From CALLPQ01 sp038531745 (GTDB lineage: Bacteria; Pseudomonadota; Alphaproteobacteria; Caulobacterales; Parvularculaceae): 64,000 bases of DNA. The notes beneath the pieces are model-generated. The model was not told the DNA's origin. It searched no databases and saw only the letters and a list, made by a program, of their open reading frames with translations. The position numbers were made by a program, and so were the translations under genes. Shown piece by piece: positions 43,157 to 52,304 of this stretch. The stretch covers positions 44,770 through 108,769 of the forward strand of contig JBCBBJ010000011.1 of assembly GCA_038531745.1 (NCBI GenBank), read 5' to 3'. Within the stretch, counting starts at the first letter, position 1, and the number at the start of each line of letters is the position of its first letter.

Positions 43157-45274
43157 TCAGAACTGAAACGCCAACCCACCGGATAGCGTGCGCGGCTGAC
43201 CCGGCCGCGCACGCCCATTGGGGGCAAAGGCCGGCGCATCGGCAAAAACCGGGTAAAGGGTGTCGGTGATATTCTCCACCCGAAGATCAAGGGTCAACCA
43301 GTCGGTAAGCGCATAGCGGGCAAAACCGCTTAAAACAAACTCATTATCCGTAAACAGCGTATTGGCATCATTCAGTGCCCAACGGCCAATATGGCGCAAG
43401 CGCACTTGCGTATGTAATTGCCGGTGAAAGCCAGGGGTCCACGATGCGGTGATCTGGCCAATGGTGCGCGGTGCCTCAGAGATCAGATTGCCATCAAAGG
43501 GATTATCGCCCATGGCCGCACGCTGCACAAAGCGGAAGTCCTGAAACGCAAAACTACTGCGCACGGAAAGCCCATCGGTGATTTGGGCGGAAAACAGGGT
43601 CTCTACTCCGGCAAAGCGTGACGAGCCGGCATTGATGGAGATATTGCCGGCAGCCGTTTGCACATCGGTGATGATGCCATCCCGGCTTACAGCCCAGTAG
43701 CCCACCAATTCGGCGCGCACACGGCCATTGCCATACCGCCAGCCGATCTCCCCTGAATCGATTTTCTCTGGCTCCAGGGTGAAGTTATCCTGGCCCTCTT
43801 CGAGCTCGTAAAGATCGCTTTCGCGGGGAATGCGAAATCCACGGGCGTAGCGGGCGTAGAGACTATTTTGATCATTCAGGGTAAAGACGAGACCCGCCTT
43901 CGGGCTAAGGGCATCAAAGCGATCAATCCTGTCCTCAACCTGCAACCGCGCATCGCCCGGCACCTCAATCAACTGATTATCAAAGTCATAGCGGATCGCG
44001 TCATACCGCAAACCCAACTGAATGATCAGCCGACCAAGGGTCTGTTCGTGCTGCACGTAAGGAGCGAGACCGCGATAGGCCACATCATAATCAAACTGGG
44101 TGCCTTGCCGAAAGAGACTGCCAAAAACGACGATATCGGGCGCCTCCTGGATGGTAAGCCTTGAAAAATCCGTCAATTCTGTATCGAGACCAAACGTTGT
44201 TTTCGCAGTGTTTGACCAGGAGATAAGCGACCGAGCCAAAAGGCCGGCCGTATCGACCCGGGCGTCGGTGCGCGGCGTGGTGGCCGGTTGAAAGGTTGCC
44301 GTAGACGCAATGTCTTGCCGCCGCAGATAGGGCGTCAAAGTAAACCGAAGACGATCATTAGGCGCATAGGTCACCGCTGATTGGACCCGCGCATAGGTGC
44401 CTTGTTCGCGTGCGGCAACCGGATCGACCAGCGGCGATAGTCCCGAGGAGCGATCGCCATCAAGAAAAGCCGCGAAAGAAACGGATGTTGCCGACTCGGT
44501 TTGATAATCTGTGTAAGTAGCGAGACTATCTATAGAGAAATTTCCTCGTTCAAACCGATGTAAGGCGAGGCCTTGCAGGCGATCAAATGCTGTCTCATCG
44601 CGAAAGCCATTCTCACCGCTATAGGCAAGGGTTAGACGGGCGCGATGGTCAGCGCCCTGACCAAGGGGGCCACCCACGGACCCGTTGATATCAAAAAGGC
44701 CAAAACTGCCATACCGTGCTTGTGCATTACCGCTAAAGGCTGCACCGGGCGTTGGCGTAATGATATTCACCACACCATTAAACGCATCGGACCCATAAAG
44801 TGCGGTGCCCGGTCCGCGCAGCACTTCAATCGCTGCAGGCTGAACAAGACCAAGGGAATAGCCAAGCGCCGACTGGTCGAAAAAGACCGAGGATTGCAGT
44901 GGCACCCCATTTTCTAAAAACAGCGTGCGGTTATCAAAGGCCAGTGGCTGGCGGATCTGGGCAATTTCACGCGGGCCATTGAGGCCAGAGAAAAAGACCC
45001 CGGGCACCTCGGCCAGAAGCTCACCAATGCGAATGGCCTCCAGACTGTCGATGGTCGGTCCCTCGAGACGGGAAATTGAAACAGCAATATCATTCTGGTT
45101 CTGCGCAACACCGCTAGCCGTGACGATAATCGTTTCCGGGCGACTGGTATCAAGCAGTGAGGGATCGTCAATCGTTGCCGGACCCTGTGCCTGCGCGTTA
45201 GTGACTAAAGCGATTGCGCCGGACGCCGCGAACCAAAGGGCAGTACGAATGATCAGCATGGGATAGATACTCAC
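43157..45274 (-). CDS. TonB-dependent outer-membrane receptor
   Basis: An intact receptor of 705 residues: signal peptide (ending NAQAQ), TonB-box-like ETIIVTAS, plug with VLRGPGTALYGSDAFNGVVNIITP, and a beta barrel ending LSGGLAFQF. The shape is of the BtuB/CirA class for metal chelates or cobalamin. It follows the metC-side lipoprotein gene by 49 bases, so it may belong to that sulfur operon. There is no space for a riboswitch just before it. GTG 45274 or ATG 45259 may be the start. Confidence 0.88.
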   Translation of the reverse strand: MSIYPMLIIRTALWFAASGAIALVTNAQAQGPATIDDPSLLDTSRPETIIVTASGVAQNQNDIAVSISRLEGPTIDSLEAIRIGELLAEVPGVFFSGLNGPREIAQIRQPLAFDNRTLFLENGVPLQSSVFFDQSALGYSLGLVQPAAIEVLRGPGTALYGSDAFNGVVNIITPTPGAAFSGNAQARYGSFGLFDINGSVGGPLGQGADHRARLTLAYSGENGFRDETAFDRLQGLALHRFERGNFSIDSLATYTDYQTESATSVSFAAFLDGDRSSGLSPLVDPVAAREQGTYARVQSAVTYAPNDRLRFTLTPYLRRQDIASTATFQPATTPRTDARVDTAGLLARSLISWSNTAKTTFGLDTELTDFSRLTIQEAPDIVVFGSLFRQGTQFDYDVAYRGLAPYVQHEQTLGRLIIQLGLRYDAIRYDFDNQLIEVPGDARLQVEDRIDRFDALSPKAGLVFTLNDQNSLYARYARGFRIPRESDLYELEEGQDNFTLEPEKIDSGEIGWRYGNGRVRAELVGYWAVSRDGIITDVQTAAGNISINAGSSRFAGVETLFSAQITDGLSVRSSFAFQDFRFVQRAAMGDNPFDGNLISEAPRTIGQITASWTPGFHRQLHTQVRLRHIGRWALNDANTLFTDNEFVLSGFARYALTDWLTLDLRVENITDTLYPVFADAPAFAPNGRARPGQPRTLSGGLAFQF

Positions 45275-45323
45275 GAAACGAGATATGGGATGGCAATTCG
45301 TTGCCGATGCCGGTCAGGACGGC

Positions 45324-45701
45324 CTAGTTCAATTCGGGAAGCTCAACGCTGTCGACCGCTTCACTGGCGGCGGTTAATTCGAGCTGTACACGGATCGTAC
45401 CGCGCCCGGGTGCCACATAAAACCGTTGGGCCGTAAAACCCTCTTTAGAAACAAAAACGAGAAGACTGTCGGCAACTTTTATCCGGCAGGGCGTTAGGCA
45501 GTTGAAAAGCTCTCGCTCCCGGTTATCCCGGATGGAAACATAGGCCGCACTTGGTTCACTGACCACCAGCCGCGTATCGCTTATGGCTTCACGATTGGCG
45601 CAGGCCGCAATCATCAGCCCGGCAACGACGGCTATAAGACGGCTGAGATATTTAGGCGCGTGATGGCCACTATTAACGGTCTGGCGATTGCGTGTGGTCA
45701 T
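45324..45701 (-). CDS. small lipoprotein with PEGA-like domain
   Basis: A 125-residue protein with basic start and lipobox LMIAAC, so it should be tethered to the envelope. The mature part (AYVSIRDNRERELFNCLTPCRIKV, then VFVSKEGFTAQRFYV) is built of short beta strands like a PEGA module, with a Cys pair that could form a disulfide. It overlaps metC by four bases and precedes the TonB receptor, hinting that it aids the receptor. Confidence 0.65.
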   Translation of the reverse strand: MTTRNRQTVNSGHHAPKYLSRLIAVVAGLMIAACANREAISDTRLVVSEPSAAYVSIRDNRERELFNCLTPCRIKVADSLLVFVSKEGFTAQRFYVAPGRGTIRVQLELTAASEAVDSVELPELN

Positions 45702-46951
45702 GGGGTGGCTGCCTTTTCGGATTTCTTTGGTTTTGGGTCGGCTTTGCGCTTTTTCGCTGCCGTCTTTGGTGCGGCAGCTTTTGGCTTCGTGTCTAACTCG
45801 GCGGCATTCATGTGCGCAAAGCCGCGCTCAAGATCAGCAATCAGATCGTCACTGTCTTCGAGCCCCGCATGAAAGCGAAAAACGGGGCCGTCGGCACTCC
45901 ACGCGGTTGCAGTGCGATTTTTGCGCGGATCGGAATGGATGCACAGGCTTTCAAAGCCGCCCCACGAAAAGCCCATACCAAACAACCGTAGAGTATTGAA
46001 AAAAGCCCGGATGGCTTTTTCTGAAAGGGGTTTCATCACCACACTGAACAACCCTGTGGCGCCGGTAAAATCACGCTTCCAGATCGCGTGACCCGGACAG
46101 GATTTTAATGCCGGGTGGAGCACTGTTTCCACCTCCGGGCGTTTAGCGAGCCACCGCGCCAGCCTTAGCCCGCTTGCCTGATGCTGCTCAAGGCGCGCGG
46201 ATAATGTGCGAATACCGCGCAAGGCAATCCAGGCATCGTCGGCCGAAACATTGGTGCCAAGAGCGAGCAGCGCATAAAAAACCTTTTGCGCCGTCTCTTC
46301 ATCGCAAGAGGTGATGGACCCCACCAGGCAATCCGAATGCCCCACAATGTACTTTGTTACCGCTTGAATAGAGACATGGGCCCGGTGTTCCAACGGCTTA
46401 AAGTAGACACCAGCCGACCAGGTGTTATCGACAATGAGCTTTGCGCCATGATTGCGGGCCACCTTGGCCAGCGCCGGAATATCCTGTACCTCAAAGGTCA
46501 ATGATCCGGGTGCCTCGCAATAGATGACCTTGGTGTTTTCCTCAACCAAGTCTTCAATATCAGCGCCGATCATCGGGTCGTAATAGGTTACTGAAACACC
46601 AAAGCGCTTGAGAAAGCGGTCACAGAATTTCCGTGTGGGATCATAGACACTATCGGTGATCAAGACATGGTCGCCCGCCTTTACAAAGGCCGTGATGGCA
46701 GCGGTGCAAGCTTGCAAGCCGGAGGGAGCAAGCCGCGTTTCATAACCGCCTTCGAGGACATTGATGGCTTCTTCTAGCGCGCGGTGAGTTGAGGTGCCAA
46801 GCCGTCCATAGGCGATCTGCGCCATGCCCTCCAGATAGTCGTCATAGGTGGGAAAGAGGATGGTGGACGCGCGTTCCACGGGCATATTGACCGCATGCTG
46901 ACCTTTTGCATGGGGACGTCCGGAGACAATGAGTTTGGTCTTATCTTTCAT
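45698..46951 (-). CDS. metC: cystathionine beta-lyase
   Basis: PLP enzyme of 417 residues in the Cys/Met metabolism family. VTKYIVGHSDCLVG holds the PLP lysine, VDNTWSAG the PLP-binding Asp, and SWGGFESL is also typical of MetC. The body fits cystathionine beta-lyase. The C-terminus adds an unusual Ala/Lys/Pro-rich tail of about 30 residues. Overlaps with the GNAT gene (ATGA) and the lipoprotein gene show tight coupling. Confidence 0.9.
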   Translation of the reverse strand: MKDKTKLIVSGRPHAKGQHAVNMPVERASTILFPTYDDYLEGMAQIAYGRLGTSTHRALEEAINVLEGGYETRLAPSGLQACTAAITAFVKAGDHVLITDSVYDPTRKFCDRFLKRFGVSVTYYDPMIGADIEDLVEENTKVIYCEAPGSLTFEVQDIPALAKVARNHGAKLIVDNTWSAGVYFKPLEHRAHVSIQAVTKYIVGHSDCLVGSITSCDEETAQKVFYALLALGTNVSADDAWIALRGIRTLSARLEQHQASGLRLARWLAKRPEVETVLHPALKSCPGHAIWKRDFTGATGLFSVVMKPLSEKAIRAFFNTLRLFGMGFSWGGFESLCIHSDPRKNRTATAWSADGPVFRFHAGLEDSDDLIADLERGFAHMNAAELDTKPKAAAPKTAAKKRKADPKPKKSEKAATP

Positions 46952-47673
46952 GATTGGTCAGACGATGATGGCACAAGGCGGAGCGCTGCAGGCTTTTGGG
47001 TATTGGTTTTGGATGTTGTGGGTTCTGTGATGCCCATTTGCGATAGTGTAGGCGCCGTGGATGCCCGAGTGGGTGGCGGTGTGAAGCCTGGTAGAATTGG
47101 TACCTCGCAAACCCGTTGCTCAAACGGGCGAAATCCAAACCGTTGATAGAGCGGGAGTGCAGCCGGGTGGTCGAAAGTACAGGTCTCAAGCCGCACCCGG
47201 GTAGGCCCGCCGGCAAGGAGCAGGCGGTCTTTAGTGGTCGTATCGTCATCGACGCCGCAGGTCCAGGCAAGATCAATAACCTGTGTCAGGAAGAATGGAC
47301 CCAGTTTTTGGCCAATAAAGTCAGGCGCCAGGCCAAAGAACTTAATCTCTGGGACTTTTGGATGGCGTGCATCAATCTCCGCGAAACCGGCCGGCACCCC
47401 GCCCACATAAAGAACATAGATATGAACATGACGATGGTGGATGATCTGTTGGAGGGCTTGATCTTTCATCAGAGTACGGCTGACCCAGTTATAGGGTCGC
47501 CCCACAAGATCGTAGAGATATCGATAAAAATGCACCGGAATAACCTCAGCGCGCATCAAGGCAAATTTGCGGTCCGCGGGCAGGCTGATCGGGGGTAATG
47601 CCGGGCGCTCGCGCTGCTCCAGATAGGTTACCGTCACCGATAGGCTTTTCGTCACGCTTTCACTCACGATCAT
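46948..47673 (-). CDS. GNAT family N-acetyltransferase
   Basis: About 241 residues. The acetyl-CoA fold is seen in IYVLYVGGVPAGFAEID, IKFFGLAPDFIGQKLGPFFL (the Q/R-x-x-G/A loop region) and the late ALPLYQRFGFRPFEQR. The C-terminus is disordered and rich in Thr/Ser/Pro. It lies between sseA and metC in a sulfur operon, so an amino acid or thiol acceptor is possible, but the sequence does not show which. Confidence 0.8.
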   Translation of the reverse strand: MIVSESVTKSLSVTVTYLEQRERPALPPISLPADRKFALMRAEVIPVHFYRYLYDLVGRPYNWVSRTLMKDQALQQIIHHRHVHIYVLYVGGVPAGFAEIDARHPKVPEIKFFGLAPDFIGQKLGPFFLTQVIDLAWTCGVDDDTTTKDRLLLAGGPTRVRLETCTFDHPAALPLYQRFGFRPFEQRVCEVPILPGFTPPPTRASTAPTLSQMGITEPTTSKTNTQKPAALRLVPSSSDQS

Positions 47674-47698
47674 CACCCATTACCGCGATCCGTCCTGT

Positions 47699-48598
47699 TC
47701 ATGGGTTGGCGGGGCCAACGACCGGATAGAGGTTTAATGCTTCGACAGAACGGCGGGTTTCACCCCATTCCGCCCATGCGCCATCATATAAACGCCCGGC
47801 CTTCAAACCGGCAACCGTCAGCGCGAGGTTTATCACGGCTGCCGTTATACCCGAACCACAACTTGTAATTGGTATGGGGGGCACGTCTATATGGGCATTC
47901 ACCAATGGGGCCAGATGCGAACGTAAGTCCGCGGCAGGGCGCAAGGTGCCCGCCTCGGTCATAAGCGTTTTGAATGGCACGTTTCGGGCCCCCGGCATAT
48001 GACCAGCGCGCAGATTGGCGCGCGGTTCTGGTGCCTCGCCCAAAAAGCGTGGCGCCGGTCTGGCATCAAGAACGGGCGCACCTTGGCGCAATTGCTCGCG
48101 CACGGTGTCGGCATCTGCAATCATTGCTGGCTGAAATTGCGCGGTAAAAGTGCCGGTGGCCGGGCGCGCCGGCCCCTGTTCAAGCGGTAGGCCAGCGGCC
48201 ACCCAAGCGGGCAAGCCCCCATCCAAAACCCGCACATCAGTGTGGCCCATGGCTTTGAACGTCCACCAAACCCGCGGCGCGGAGAACAGCCCCTGATCAT
48301 CATAGATTACAATGGTGCTCTCGTCATGGATACCCATTGCCCGAACGGCCCGGGTAAAATCATCCGTGGACGCCATCATATGGGGCAGCGGTGAGCAGTG
48401 GTCAGCGATTGCATCAATGTCAAAAAAGTGCGCACCCGGAAGATGACGCGCCAGATAAGCTGCCTGCGCCGCGGGCTGATCCTGTCCCGGCAAACGCCAT
48501 GAGGCATCGATGATATGCAAGGTGGGTGCATCAAGCATGGCGCCCAGCGCACGGGCACCTATCAGATGGGCATTCTCACGGTCAGCACCCTTAGACAT
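47699..48598 (-). CDS. sseA: 3-mercaptopyruvate sulfurtransferase
   Basis: Two rhodanese domains in 299 residues. The active-site loop is PITSCGSGITAAV in the second domain; its CGSG(I/V)TA form is that of mercaptopyruvate rather than thiosulfate sulfurtransferases. The first domain keeps the fold (VIYDDQGLFSAPRVWWTF) without the cysteine. Start at ATG 48598 (a GTG adjoins it), 15 bases after cysK. It moves sulfur derived from cysteine. Confidence 0.9.
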   Translation of the reverse strand: MSKGADRENAHLIGARALGAMLDAPTLHIIDASWRLPGQDQPAAQAAYLARHLPGAHFFDIDAIADHCSPLPHMMASTDDFTRAVRAMGIHDESTIVIYDDQGLFSAPRVWWTFKAMGHTDVRVLDGGLPAWVAAGLPLEQGPARPATGTFTAQFQPAMIADADTVREQLRQGAPVLDARPAPRFLGEAPEPRANLRAGHMPGARNVPFKTLMTEAGTLRPAADLRSHLAPLVNAHIDVPPIPITSCGSGITAAVINLALTVAGLKAGRLYDGAWAEWGETRRSVEALNLYPVVGPANP

Positions 48599-48613
48599 CA
48601 CGCTTGGACCCCG

Positions 48614-49612
48614 TCATAGCCAAACGGGAACCGGCAGGTCTTTGCCCTCAAGAAAATCGCGATTGAAGAGTTTCGATGCGTACCGATTTCCATAATCGCA
48701 TAGGATGGTAACGATGGTGTGGCCTGGCCCCAATTGCTTAGCCAGTTTTACCGCACCCGCAATATTGATGCCCGCTGAGCCGCCAAGGCAAAGGCCTTCT
48801 TCTTCCACAAGTTTAAAAATAATTTCGAGTGCTTCATTATCCGTGGCGCGGAAAGCATCGTCAAAAGCCATGCCGTCAAGATTGCCGGTGACACGGCCCT
48901 GGCCTATGCCTTCGGTAATTGATGTGCCCTCCGCCGCCAGCGTGCCAGATTTTACCCAGGAAAATAGCTTTGCCCCCATGGGGTCCGTCAGTACGCATTG
49001 AATATCGCGGTTATGCTCCTTCAAGGCCTGTGTTACCCCGGCGAGGGTGCCGCCCGAGCCCACGGCGCAGGTAAAGCCATCAACCTTGCCATCGGTTTGG
49101 GTCCAAATCTCCTGGCCCGTTGTGCGATAATGGGTTTCCCGATTGGCCGTATTGTCAAATTGGTTCGCCCACAGAACACCGTTGGGTTCGGTTTCGCTTA
49201 ATTTTTCGGCAAGCGTGCCCGAATAGCGCACATAATTATTGGGGTCGGTATAGGGCACCGCGTCAACTTCGATAAGCTCGGCACCCAATAGGCGAATGGC
49301 CTGTTTCTTTTCTTCACTTTGGGTGCGCGGGAAAACAATTTTTACCTTATAGCCGAGGATTGCCCCAACCATGGCAAGGCCAATGCCAGTATTGCCAGCG
49401 GTACCCTCAACGATGGTGCCCCCCGGCTGTAACAATCCTTTGGCTTCGGCATCGCGGATGATGCCCAGCGCGGCGCGGTCTTTCACCGATTGGCCGGGAT
49501 TGAGAAACTCCGCCTTGCCAAGGATTGTGCAGCCTGTTTCCTCGGAGGCGCGCTTTAGCTTAATCAATGGCGTATTGCCGATCACATCAAGCGTCGAAGT
49601 GTGGAATGACAT
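48614..49612 (-). CDS. cysK: cysteine synthase A
   Basis: PLP enzyme of 332 residues making cysteine from O-acetylserine and sulfide. The PLP lysine is in NPGQSVKDRAALG, followed by EGTAGNTGIGLAM and the phosphate-binding CAVGSGGTLAGV. At 332 residues it is slightly longer than the E. coli protein, with an insert around AVPYTDPNNYVRY, a subtype seen in many proteobacteria. It leads the run sseA, GNAT, metC, lipoprotein, receptor. Confidence 0.92.
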   Translation of the reverse strand: MSFHTSTLDVIGNTPLIKLKRASEETGCTILGKAEFLNPGQSVKDRAALGIIRDAEAKGLLQPGGTIVEGTAGNTGIGLAMVGAILGYKVKIVFPRTQSEEKKQAIRLLGAELIEVDAVPYTDPNNYVRYSGTLAEKLSETEPNGVLWANQFDNTANRETHYRTTGQEIWTQTDGKVDGFTCAVGSGGTLAGVTQALKEHNRDIQCVLTDPMGAKLFSWVKSGTLAAEGTSITEGIGQGRVTGNLDGMAFDDAFRATDNEALEIIFKLVEEEGLCLGGSAGINIAGAVKLAKQLGPGHTIVTILCDYGNRYASKLFNRDFLEGKDLPVPVWL

Positions 49613-49688
49613 GGCGTTCTCTTAAGGGTTCGGGATCAACGGGTGAAAATGAGTCCGCATAGGGATCGATAATGAGTATTGCCGGTCA

Positions 49689-50840
49689 TTATCGAAGGCT
49701 ATCAAGACACTGATATAAGGCATCAAGATGAGCCTCACCAAATCGCTTACACCGTTCTGGCGACCAGCCAAATTCACGATTGGGTGTGTCGGCCGTATCC
49801 TTAAACGGCATCTCCAATGTCATGGCTAGACAGCCAAAGCGGGCCGCGAGTTGGTTCGTACAGATTGCAAGATTGGCAGTGCCGGGCGGGCTCACCGGGT
49901 ACCCAAATTTTGTCTGAAAATCCGGGCTCGCGGCAACGAGCGCTTTTTTGAACCCGTCGAGACGCCCCGCCGCCGCCTCATCAAAGCCGGGCGTGCCCTC
50001 GGCGCCAGCAATAAAATTATAGGGCAGGTTTTCATCCCCATGCACATCAAGGGCAAAATCGACACCGACCTTATCCATCTTGTTGCGAACCGCGAACACT
50101 TCGGGGCTTTTTTCCAGGGAAGGCTCATGCCATTCGCGGTTGAGATTGATGCCGGCGGCATTGGTACGCAAATGGCCCCGGCGGCTGCCGTCGGGGTTCA
50201 TGTTTGGCACCACATAAAAGTTCGCTCGGCGTAAAAGCGCAGCCGCCACCGGATCGCTCACATCCGTCAATCGTCCGAGAAAGCCCTCTATCCACCATTC
50301 GGCCATGGTCTCACCCGGGTGCTGACGGGCGGTGACCCATAATTTGAGTTTCTCTTTCACCGGCGCGTGCGGATCGTCACCGGGCGCCGTCAGCGTCACA
50401 AGGTCTAACGCCTGACCATCAAGCGTGTGGGTGAGAACACTGACCCGCACGCCGTCAAGGCCAGCCAATTCGCCAAGCATATCGGCGTGGCGTTCCATGG
50501 AATAGGGGGCAAAATACGCATACCAGACGCAATCGCTTTGCGGGGTATGGGCAATCGTCAGGACACCATCCTTGTAGGTTGTTTCCACCCGGAACCAGGT
50601 TTCGCGGTCATAGGAGGCAACGGCCCGATACCCATTCCAACCGGGCGTGTAAGACGCACCGCCAGCATTTTCGATGTTGATCTGGCAAGCCTCATCACGT
50701 GCCCCCGAAAGGCGAAAATAAAACCACTGATAAAACGCCGAGTGCGCATCTTTTTCGATGGCAAGCCGAATATTCTGCGCGGCTTGTGCTTCAATGACAG
50801 CAATGTTGCCGCCATCAAAGGCGCTTGAAATGGAAAGCAA
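49689..50840 (-). CDS. M14 family zinc carboxypeptidase (cytosolic type)
   Basis: A 383-residue protein. An N-terminal beta domain with WYAYFAPYSMERH and the zinc motif RQHPGETMAEWW, then LDVHGDENLPYNF and the catalytic Glu in MTLEMPFKD, fit the cytosolic carboxypeptidase-like branch (bacterial M14 of the CCP type). There is no signal peptide. The start is a TTG at 50840 with AAGGA about 10 bases upstream. Substrate unknown. Confidence 0.85.
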   Translation of the reverse strand: MLSISSAFDGGNIAVIEAQAAQNIRLAIEKDAHSAFYQWFYFRLSGARDEACQINIENAGGASYTPGWNGYRAVASYDRETWFRVETTYKDGVLTIAHTPQSDCVWYAYFAPYSMERHADMLGELAGLDGVRVSVLTHTLDGQALDLVTLTAPGDDPHAPVKEKLKLWVTARQHPGETMAEWWIEGFLGRLTDVSDPVAAALLRRANFYVVPNMNPDGSRRGHLRTNAAGINLNREWHEPSLEKSPEVFAVRNKMDKVGVDFALDVHGDENLPYNFIAGAEGTPGFDEAAAGRLDGFKKALVAASPDFQTKFGYPVSPPGTANLAICTNQLAARFGCLAMTLEMPFKDTADTPNREFGWSPERCKRFGEAHLDALYQCLDSLR

Positions 50841-50927
50841 GCTGAAGTTCCTTTTTGATCAAAACAATGCCCAAAGCCCACGCAACGATCTGCCTGCGGG
50901 CGGTGTCACGGGCTATCGATTTTCGGT

Positions 50928-52283
50928 TTAGGCCTTGACCGCCGACAATTGATAAACGTCCGTGGTGCCCGCTCTAAAACCCGCCTCACAATAGGCCAGA
51001 TAAAAGCGCCACAGCTTGCGGAACCGGTCATCAAAACCAAGCGGGCGAATATCGTCCCAACGTTTGAGGAAGCGTTCGTGCCAACTTTTTAGGGTGTCAG
51101 CATAATGGACGCCAAATGTCGAATGGCTTTGCCACTTTAACCCTTGCGCTTCAATCTGATCACGCAGCAGGTTCGGGCTTGGCAGCATGCCGCCGGGGAA
51201 CACATAGCGTTGGATAAAATCAGTTGAGCGCTCATAGACCTTGAAAAAACGGTCGGCGATGGTGATCACCTGAAACCCGGCAACCCCGCCGGGGCGTAAG
51301 CTCTGGTGAACCTTGGCAAAATAGGTTGGCCAATATTCCTTACCCACCGCTTCAAACATTTCAATAGAGGCAATCTTATCAAACTGCCCGTCAACATCGC
51401 GATAATCACGCAGTTGGAAATCAACTTTTTCATTGAGACCAGCCTGGAAAATCCGTTTACGGGCGTAATCATATTGCGCTTCGGAAATGGTGATACCGGT
51501 CACCCGCGCCTCGCGATGTTTGGCGGCATATTCGGCAAACCCGCCCCAGCCTGAGCCGATCTCTAAAACAGACTCGCCGGGTTTTAGATCAATGTGCTCG
51601 GCAAGGTGCGCATACTTATTCTCTTGCGCCCGGGTCAGGTCCCCATCCTGCGGCAAGAAAAGTGCCGAGGAATAGGTCATCGATGGGTCAAGCCACTGCT
51701 CATAAAAGGCATTGCCAAGATCATAATGCGCCATGATGTTCTTTTTTGAACCGGCTTTTGTATTCTTGTTGAAATTATGCCGCATGGCATCAAGCCAGGT
51801 GACGGCGGGGATTGCCTCAAAAGCGTCCTGAAGATGGTCCGCATTGCGCGCCAGCACATAGAGACAGCCCGCCAGATCGGGTGTATCCCACTGATCATCC
51901 GCATAAGCTTCAAAAAAAGCGATATCGCCGCCAAGCAAGGTGCGCCGGGCAAACGCATAATCCCGTACACAGATGATCCCAAGAGCCTCTTGCTCGTGCG
52001 CGCCCTGAAAGCGCAGCACCCGCCCATTGGGCAGGGCAAGGATCAATCCGCCTTTTTGCAGGCGCAGTAGAAAGGTACAAATCATCCGAAAGATAATCGG
52101 CAAGCCGGAGAGGGTTTGACGTTTGTTGGCGTCGGTAACCAAAACGGCTCGCTCAATAAGATCGAGTGTTGGCTGACTAAATTCGTGCGGGCGCATGGTT
52201 GGCTGATTTGCGCGGTGTGCAGGCGCGTGTTCGGCCATGCGCGGTGTATCGACGACAGGATCGCTCGGCGGGATCGTGCTCAT
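50928..52283 (-). CDS. cfa: cyclopropane-fatty-acyl-phospholipid synthase
   Basis: SAM-dependent enzyme of 451 residues that adds a methylene to unsaturated lipid chains. The SAM site is VLEIGSGWGGFAEYAA, preceded by MAHYDLGNAFYEQWLDPSMTYS and followed by EMFEAVGKEYWPTYF. AAGGGAGC precedes the ATG. It follows phrB by 21 bases; photolyase and cfa pairs occur in stress operons under light or singlet-oxygen sigma factors, but no such regulator is in the window. Confidence 0.93.
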   Translation of the reverse strand: MSTIPPSDPVVDTPRMAEHAPAHRANQPTMRPHEFSQPTLDLIERAVLVTDANKRQTLSGLPIIFRMICTFLLRLQKGGLILALPNGRVLRFQGAHEQEALGIICVRDYAFARRTLLGGDIAFFEAYADDQWDTPDLAGCLYVLARNADHLQDAFEAIPAVTWLDAMRHNFNKNTKAGSKKNIMAHYDLGNAFYEQWLDPSMTYSSALFLPQDGDLTRAQENKYAHLAEHIDLKPGESVLEIGSGWGGFAEYAAKHREARVTGITISEAQYDYARKRIFQAGLNEKVDFQLRDYRDVDGQFDKIASIEMFEAVGKEYWPTYFAKVHQSLRPGGVAGFQVITIADRFFKVYERSTDFIQRYVFPGGMLPSPNLLRDQIEAQGLKWQSHSTFGVHYADTLKSWHERFLKRWDDIRPLGFDDRFRKLWRFYLAYCEAGFRAGTTDVYQLSAVKA

Positions 52284-52304
52284 AGAAGCTCCCTTTGGAT
52301 TCCC

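Noticed and set aside
45275..45323. Cobalamin riboswitch before the TonB receptor
   Set aside because: Only 49 bases separate it from the gene before, too short for the element, and no conserved B12 box is seen. None is seen before metH either.
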